Position numbers and translations under genes: made by a program
Assembly (NCBI GenBank): GCA_964653075.1
Contig: CAZZAX010000215.1
Span: 1 to 8,908 of the forward strand
Reading direction: 5' to 3'
Length of the DNA: 8,908 bases
Source: NIOZ-UU13 sp964653075
Lineage (GTDB): Bacteria > Planctomycetota > Phycisphaerae > Sedimentisphaerales > Anaerobacaceae
Notes under the pieces: generated by a model
Database searches by the model: none
What the model was told of the DNA's origin: nothing
The model's input: the letters and a program-made list of their open reading frames with translations, nothing else
Part shown: positions 4,904-8,908 of the stretch, in pieces
Layout: each line of letters opens with the position of its first letter
How positions within the stretch are numbered: the stretch's first letter is position 1

Positions 4904-4931
4904 TTGACTTGGGAACAAATCCTTATACAAT
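4904..4931 (+). promoter_or_regulatory. Sigma70-like promoter of the etfB-etfA-acyl-CoA dehydrogenase operon
   Basis: TTGACT (4904-4909), a 16-base spacer and TACAAT (4926-4931) match the consensus 5/6 and 5/6. The predicted start is near 4938, giving a leader of about 84 bases before the etfB start at 5022. This leader contains an intrinsic terminator. Confidence 0.6.
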
Positions 4932-4940
4932 GCTTTTTCC

Positions 4941-4992
4941 CTATATCTTAACGTATATAGTGAATTGTATCTCGGATGAGATACTTTTTTTT
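4941..4992 (+). terminator. Tandem hairpins with intrinsic terminator in the etf leader
   Basis: CTATAT/ATATAG (4941-4946/4955-4960) forms a first hairpin. GTATCTC/GAGATAC (4967-4973/4978-4984) with a GGAT loop forms a second, followed directly by eight T (4985-4992). The structure is a textbook intrinsic terminator, yet it lies after the promoter at 4904-4931 and 30 bases before the etfB start. It either ends transcripts from the methyltransferase side or acts as an attenuator on the etf operon. Confidence 0.7.
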
Positions 4993-5021
4993 GATAAAGA
5001 GATAAAGTAAGGAGAAGACAG

Positions 5022-5933
5022 TTGGGCTATAACTGTGTCGTACTGATTAAGCAGGTTCCGGACACCAAGAAGATTACGGGCGATGTGATGAATGACGACG
5101 GGACGGTGAAGCGTTCGGCGCTTCCGGCCATTTACAATCCGGAAGACCTTAACGCGCTGGAACTTGCACTGAAGATAAAGGACCAGCACGGGGGGCATGT
5201 AACGGTCATTACGATGGGACTTCCGGCGGCAAGTGCGATTCTTCGCGATTCACTTTATCGCGGGGCGGACGAGGCGATTTTGATAACGGACCGGCGATGC
5301 GCGGCGAGCGATACATTAGCGACGAGCTATATCCTTAGCTGTGCAGTTAAGAAATTAGATTACGATATCGTTCTTTGCGGGCGGCAGGCGATTGACGGCG
5401 ATACGGCGCAGGTTGGGCCTCAACTGGCGGAGAAATTAGGCGTTACGCAAATTACATACGTCGAGGAATTGATGGGGCTCGACGGCAGGACCATCACGGC
5501 GCAGCGGAATATCGGGAATGGCTGGCAGCAGGTCAAGACGGAACTGCCGGCGCTGGTTACGGTTATGGGCGATGCGAATTCGCCGAGGGTTGCGGCGGCA
5601 AAGAAGATGATGAAGTATAAAAAGGCACTTACGCCGATTGAGGTCGAGGGAAAAATCAAGGCGGAGAATCCGGATGCCTCAGAGGCGGACATCAAGGAGC
5701 TGGCGGAGCATAAATGCAGCAAGTTAGTAGAAAAGGGCCTGTTGATTAAGCAATGGGACCTGGATTTTCTCGAGGCGGATTTGGGCTGGTGCGGGCAAAG
5801 CGGCTCGCCGACAAAGGTGCACAGGATACAGAGCGTTGTTTTATCGGTGAAGGAAAGTAAGGAAGTCGAGCCGAACGATAAGGGAATATCGGATATGATA
5901 CACGAATTGATCGAAGAGAAGACAATTGCGTGA
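5022..5933 (+). CDS. etfB: Electron transfer flavoprotein subunit beta (long variant)
   Basis: This encodes the beta subunit of the cytoplasmic alpha/beta ETF, which carries electrons between acyl-CoA dehydrogenases and other redox partners. The start is TTG at 5022, seven bases after AAGGAG, giving 303 residues. The N-terminus CVVLIKQVPDT and GRQAIDGDTAQVGPQ (120-134) are hallmark ETF-beta/FixA motifs. The GDTAQVGP form resembles ETFs of anaerobes, some of which are electron-bifurcating, rather than the mitochondrial AMP-binding form; this is suggestive only. The usual C-terminal segment with GSPTKV (261-266) is present. The protein is about 40-50 residues longer than the common length of roughly 250-260. 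The extra part lies at about 208-243, a charged, probably helical stretch between the KKALTPIEV strand and IKQWDLDFL. etfA follows after 53 bases and the dehydrogenase after that. Confidence 0.95.
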   Translation: MGYNCVVLIKQVPDTKKITGDVMNDDGTVKRSALPAIYNPEDLNALELALKIKDQHGGHVTVITMGLPAASAILRDSLYRGADEAILITDRRCAASDTLATSYILSCAVKKLDYDIVLCGRQAIDGDTAQVGPQLAEKLGVTQITYVEELMGLDGRTITAQRNIGNGWQQVKTELPALVTVMGDANSPRVAAAKKMMKYKKALTPIEVEGKIKAENPDASEADIKELAEHKCSKLVEKGLLIKQWDLDFLEADLGWCGQSGSPTKVHRIQSVVLSVKESKEVEPNDKGISDMIHELIEEKTIA

Positions 5934-5986
5934 ATGAGAAGATGAGTAGATGAGTAAAAGCATCTGCGGATTATGAGAAATAAATT

Positions 5987-7024
5987 ATGATAGAAGTGAA
6001 CAGAAAAGGTGAAGTCTGGGTATTTGCCGAGCAGCATAACGGGCAGTTGGATGACACGCCGATAGAATTGATGAGTAAGGCGCGGCATTTAGCTGATATT
6101 TTAGGTGTGCAATTAGCGGCGGCGGTATTAGGGGACAACGTTAAAGAGCTTGCGGAAAAGATGATACACTATGGGGCGGACAAGGTTTATCTGGCCGAGG
6201 ACCCTTTGTTAGGGGCGTACCAGACGAACAGCTATGCCAAGGTGATGTATGATTTAATCCATAAGTATGAGCCACAGATTGTGCTTTACGGGGCGACTAC
6301 AGCCGGGCGGGATTTGGCGCCGAGGATTGCAAGCGCCGCGAAGGCGGGGCTAACAGCCGACTGTACTGATTTGCAAATCGGCGACCACGAGACTGTAAAG
6401 GACAAAAAGGTTCATAAGAACCTTTTGTTTCAGATACGGCCAGCCTTCGGGGGGAATATCGTTGCGACTATTATAAATCTAGACCGATGGCCACAGATGG
6501 CGACGGTCCGCGAAGGTGTGATGCCGGCGCCGGAGGCGGACACGACGCGCAGCGGTGAGATTATCGAAGCTGTGGTAGAATTGTCCCGGCAGGATTTGCC
6601 GCTGGAGATTCTCGACGAGCATAAACGGCCTAAGAAGGTTGATTTGAAGGCTTCGAGGATAATCGTGGCCGGAGGGGCAGGTGTCGGCAATAAGGACAAT
6701 TTCAAACTGATATGGGACCTGGCAAATTGCCTGGGGGCGGCGCCGGCGGCGACAAGGGCGGCGGTCGATCTGGGCTTTATAGACCACGACCATCAGGTTG
6801 GGCAGACGGGGACGACGGTCCGGCCAAGTTTGTATATTGCAGTCGGTATCAGCGGGGCGATTCAGCACCAGGCGGGGATGTCGCAGAGCCGGAAGATTGT
6901 CGCTATTAACAACGACCCGGATGCGCCGATATTCGGTATTGCACATTATAAGATAGTCGGGGACTTGAATGAGGTTGTGCCGATTATGATAAAGGCAATT
7001 AAGGAAAAAGGAATCAAAGATTAA
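5987..7024 (+). CDS. etfA: Electron transfer flavoprotein subunit alpha
   Basis: This is a 345-residue alpha subunit that binds FAD in its C-terminal domain and pairs with EtfB. The N-terminal domain (about 1-200) begins GEVWVFAEQHNG and includes the VLYGATTAGRDLAPRIA segment (99-115) typical of the family. The C-terminal FAD domain shows IIVAGGAGVG (225-234), TRAAVDLGFI (256-265), QVGQTGTTVRPSLYIA (270-285), GISGAIQHQAGM (287-298) and INNDPDAPIF (307-316), all conserved in FAD-binding EtfA. The ATG at 5987 has a weak GAGAAA about eight bases upstream and follows etfB by 53 bases, containing several GATGAGTA-like repeats. No ferredoxin-like iron-sulfur extension is present, so this is the short EtfA type. 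It is co-directional with etfB and the acyl-CoA dehydrogenase and almost certainly on one transcript. Confidence 0.96.
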   Translation: MIEVNRKGEVWVFAEQHNGQLDDTPIELMSKARHLADILGVQLAAAVLGDNVKELAEKMIHYGADKVYLAEDPLLGAYQTNSYAKVMYDLIHKYEPQIVLYGATTAGRDLAPRIASAAKAGLTADCTDLQIGDHETVKDKKVHKNLLFQIRPAFGGNIVATIINLDRWPQMATVREGVMPAPEADTTRSGEIIEAVVELSRQDLPLEILDEHKRPKKVDLKASRIIVAGGAGVGNKDNFKLIWDLANCLGAAPAATRAAVDLGFIDHDHQVGQTGTTVRPSLYIAVGISGAIQHQAGMSQSRKIVAINNDPDAPIFGIAHYKIVGDLNEVVPIMIKAIKEKGIKD

Positions 7025-7035
7025 TGGAAGTAAAT

Positions 7036-7053
7036 GGTGGGGCAAACCCCACC
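7036..7053. repeat. Perfect intergenic hairpin between etfA and the dehydrogenase
   Basis: GGTGGGG (7036-7042) and CCCCACC (7047-7053) are perfect arms around CAAA. It resembles the common 'GGTAGGGCAAACCCTACC'-type intergenic palindromes. It has no T run, so it may tune mRNA stability or partner-gene ratio rather than stop transcription. Confidence 0.75.
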
Positions 7054-7087
7054 CTGCGTAAATTTGAATGAAAAACGAGAAACGATA

Positions 7088-8896
7088 ATGGCAAATTTTT
7101 TCAGGGACAATAACGATATACAATTTTTGTTCAGGCATATAGACCTCGGCAAACCGGCGGAGGTTTGTGAGGAGGGGTTTAAGTTTGCGGACGAATTCGA
7201 ATCCGCACCGGCGGACGCCGAGGAGGCCGTATTGAATTATGACATGGTGCTGGATTCGCTGGGCCAGTTATGCGGTGATTTTATTGCGCCGCGGGCCGAG
7301 GACGTGGACAGGCAGGGTAACATCCTTAACGAAGACGGCTCGGTGACCCGTGCCGAGGGGATCAAGGGAGCCATTGAGAAGCTCGGCCAGGCGGAGGTTA
7401 TGGGTTTTACGCTGCCCCACCGGTTCGGCGGATTGAACTTTCCGAATATCGTCTATTCGATGGCCATCGAGATACTCTCGCGGGCGGATGCGGCACTTAT
7501 GAATATATTCGGCTTGCAGGGAATAGCCGAGACTATCAACGCTTTCGCATCGGAAGAGATAAAGCAGAAATATTTACCCGAATTTTCTGCAGGGAAGGTG
7601 ACCGGCGCGATGGTGCTGACCGAGCCGGACGCGGGTTCGGATTTGCAGTCGGTGAAGCTGCGAGCGTTTGAGGATGAGGAGGGGAACTGGTTTCTGCATG
7701 GCGTGAAAAGGTTCATAACCAACGGCTGCGGGGACGTGCTGCTGGTTCTTGCCCGCAGTGAGCCGGACCGAAGCGGAGGACTGGGGCTCAGTTTGTTCGT
7801 ATGCGGGCCGGGGCCGACGGTACATATTCGCCGGCTGGAGGACAAACTGGGTATTCACGGCTCGCCGACGTGCGAGATATTTTTCGACGATACGCCGTGT
7901 GAGATAATCGGCGAGCGTCAGCGGGGTCTGGTGACATACGTTATGAGCCTGATGAACGGGGCGCGTATCGGTATCGCGGCACAATCGATGGGTATAGCAG
8001 AAGCGGCTTTCCGAATTGCACGGGATTATGCTTCGACGAGGAAGCAGTTCGCGGTTGCCATCGAGAAGCTTCCGGCCGTGCGTGACATGCTGATTGATAT
8101 GAAGGTATCAATAGAAGCAGGCCGGGCGCTTTTGTACGAGACCTCGCGAGTGGTGGATATGGAAATCGGATACACCAAACAGTTCGAAACCAGCCGGCCC
8201 GAAGATAAAGTAAAGGCCAAGCAGCTCAGGAACGAATCACGAAGGTATAAAAGATACGCAGGGATGCTGACACCGATGAGCAAATATTACTGCTCCGAGA
8301 TGTGCAACAGCGTTACTTATGATTCGATTCAGGTGTTAGGGGGCAGCGGCTATATGCGTGATTATCCCTGCGAACGTTACGCACGCGACGCGAGAATTAC
8401 AACTATTTACGAAGGGACAAGCCAGTTGCAGGTGGTCGCGGCGGTTCGGGGAGTTTGCAGCGGGACAGCGGAGAAATTCATCACCGAGCTGGCCGGAGAG
8501 GATTTCGATGAGAAGGTAAAAAATTTGCTCGAAACACTTGCAGCGGGGACCGAGCAAATGAAAGAGTCGATTGCCTATGTGAAAGAGCAAGGCAACGAAT
8601 ATATGGACCTTTACGGCCGGGCGCTGGTTGATATAGCAATAGATTTGATTAACGGTTATCTGTTCTGCGGGCAGGCCAGCACGAAAGTGGATATGCAGGT
8701 TCCTGTGGCAGAGAACGGGCAGACCGGCAACGGCCAAACAGTTTCTATGAAAGAACGCAAGGCGACGATTGCACACAGATACATCAACAAAAACGCACCG
8801 AAGATTGCAGCGTTGGCAGAGTTGATTCGCACCGGCGATAAATCAACATTCAACGAATACGAGACCCTCGTCGGACCGGTGCAGGAACTGGGATAA
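7088..8896 (+). CDS. Acyl-CoA dehydrogenase (long, ~600-residue type)
   Basis: This FAD-dependent enzyme oxidises acyl-CoA to enoyl-CoA (or runs in reverse), passing electrons to ETF, presumably the EtfBA encoded just upstream. I use the ATG at 7088 (602 aa), preceded by ACGAGAAAC. The upstream ATG at 7034 lies in the intergenic hairpin and would add 18 unlikely residues. The family signatures are clear: GAMVLTEPDAGSDLQS (173-188) binding FAD and substrate, QVLGGSGYMRDYPCERYARD (415-434), and TTIYEGTSQLQ with the catalytic glutamate at E442 in the medium/short-chain position. The N-terminal NFFRDNNDIQFLF extension and the roughly 150-residue C-terminal helical part (about 455-602) match the long acyl-CoA dehydrogenases that carry the 'acetyl-CoA dehydrogenase C-terminal-like' domain. 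The substrate chain length cannot be read from the sequence. The stop TAA is 12 bases before the window end. Confidence 0.93.
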   Translation: MANFFRDNNDIQFLFRHIDLGKPAEVCEEGFKFADEFESAPADAEEAVLNYDMVLDSLGQLCGDFIAPRAEDVDRQGNILNEDGSVTRAEGIKGAIEKLGQAEVMGFTLPHRFGGLNFPNIVYSMAIEILSRADAALMNIFGLQGIAETINAFASEEIKQKYLPEFSAGKVTGAMVLTEPDAGSDLQSVKLRAFEDEEGNWFLHGVKRFITNGCGDVLLVLARSEPDRSGGLGLSLFVCGPGPTVHIRRLEDKLGIHGSPTCEIFFDDTPCEIIGERQRGLVTYVMSLMNGARIGIAAQSMGIAEAAFRIARDYASTRKQFAVAIEKLPAVRDMLIDMKVSIEAGRALLYETSRVVDMEIGYTKQFETSRPEDKVKAKQLRNESRRYKRYAGMLTPMSKYYCSEMCNSVTYDSIQVLGGSGYMRDYPCERYARDARITTIYEGTSQLQVVAAVRGVCSGTAEKFITELAGEDFDEKVKNLLETLAAGTEQMKESIAYVKEQGNEYMDLYGRALVDIAIDLINGYLFCGQASTKVDMQVPVAENGQTGNGQTVSMKERKATIAHRYINKNAPKIAALAELIRTGDKSTFNEYETLVGPVQELG

Positions 8897-8908
8897 AATC
8901 ATTGTAAA

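Noticed and set aside
7034..7087. Upstream ATG that would lengthen the acyl-CoA dehydrogenase by 18 residues
   Set aside because: This ATG overlaps the perfect intergenic hairpin 7036-7053 and lacks a Shine-Dalgarno, whereas the ATG at 7088 has one and starts with the family-typical NFF segment.

Overview
The window looks like a chromosomal piece of an anaerobic or facultative bacterium of moderate G+C. The gene content and the AT-rich intergenic repeat style (degenerate 'ATCAAAATTCAAAA' and 'TTTACTATTGATTATTG' strings, small palindromes) recall metagenome-assembled Planctomycetota (Phycisphaerae-like) or related lineages. That placement is an impression from repeat style and protein flavour and was not tested.

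Layout. (1) Positions 1-1056 hold no convincing gene. They contain three consecutive strong inverted repeats (331-567), AT-rich degenerate repeats, one copy of a structured element (862-952) and an intrinsic terminator (979-1028). (2) Positions 1057-2989 are an AT-richer accessory block of three single-gene nucleases: a HEPN-family protein (minus), an HNH endonuclease with a C-terminal zinc ribbon (plus) and a PIN-like protein (minus). (3) Positions 2990-4271 are a second gene-free stretch, dense with structure: a 57-bp direct repeat (second copy at 4125), two REP-like palindromes, a closed stem structure, the second copy of the structured element (3510-3640), and a promoter / folded RNA / intrinsic terminator unit at about 3756-4096. 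(4) A small SAM-dependent methyltransferase lies at 4272-4829. (5) From 4904 to the right end is an electron-transfer operon: a good sigma70-like promoter, a short leader carrying an intrinsic terminator, then etfB, etfA and a long (602 aa) acyl-CoA dehydrogenase. The operon fits acyl-CoA oxidation or reduction coupled to an electron transfer flavoprotein.

The most interesting material is non-coding. Two copies of one element, 2.6 kb apart in the same orientation, share a 16-base core followed by a 63-base ungapped block. Two double substitutions there keep a hairpin paired (G-C to A-T at two positions), and one further change turns a G-U into an A-U. Both copies carry a GCGA tetraloop-like hairpin, and the same GTGCGAAC loop recurs in a third hairpin at the 5' end of the predicted RNA at 3790-4096. 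These suggest a structured RNA or hairpin mobile element family that I do not recognise. The two copies also bracket the three nuclease genes. No tRNA, rRNA, CRISPR array, transposase, integrase or reverse transcriptase was seen.
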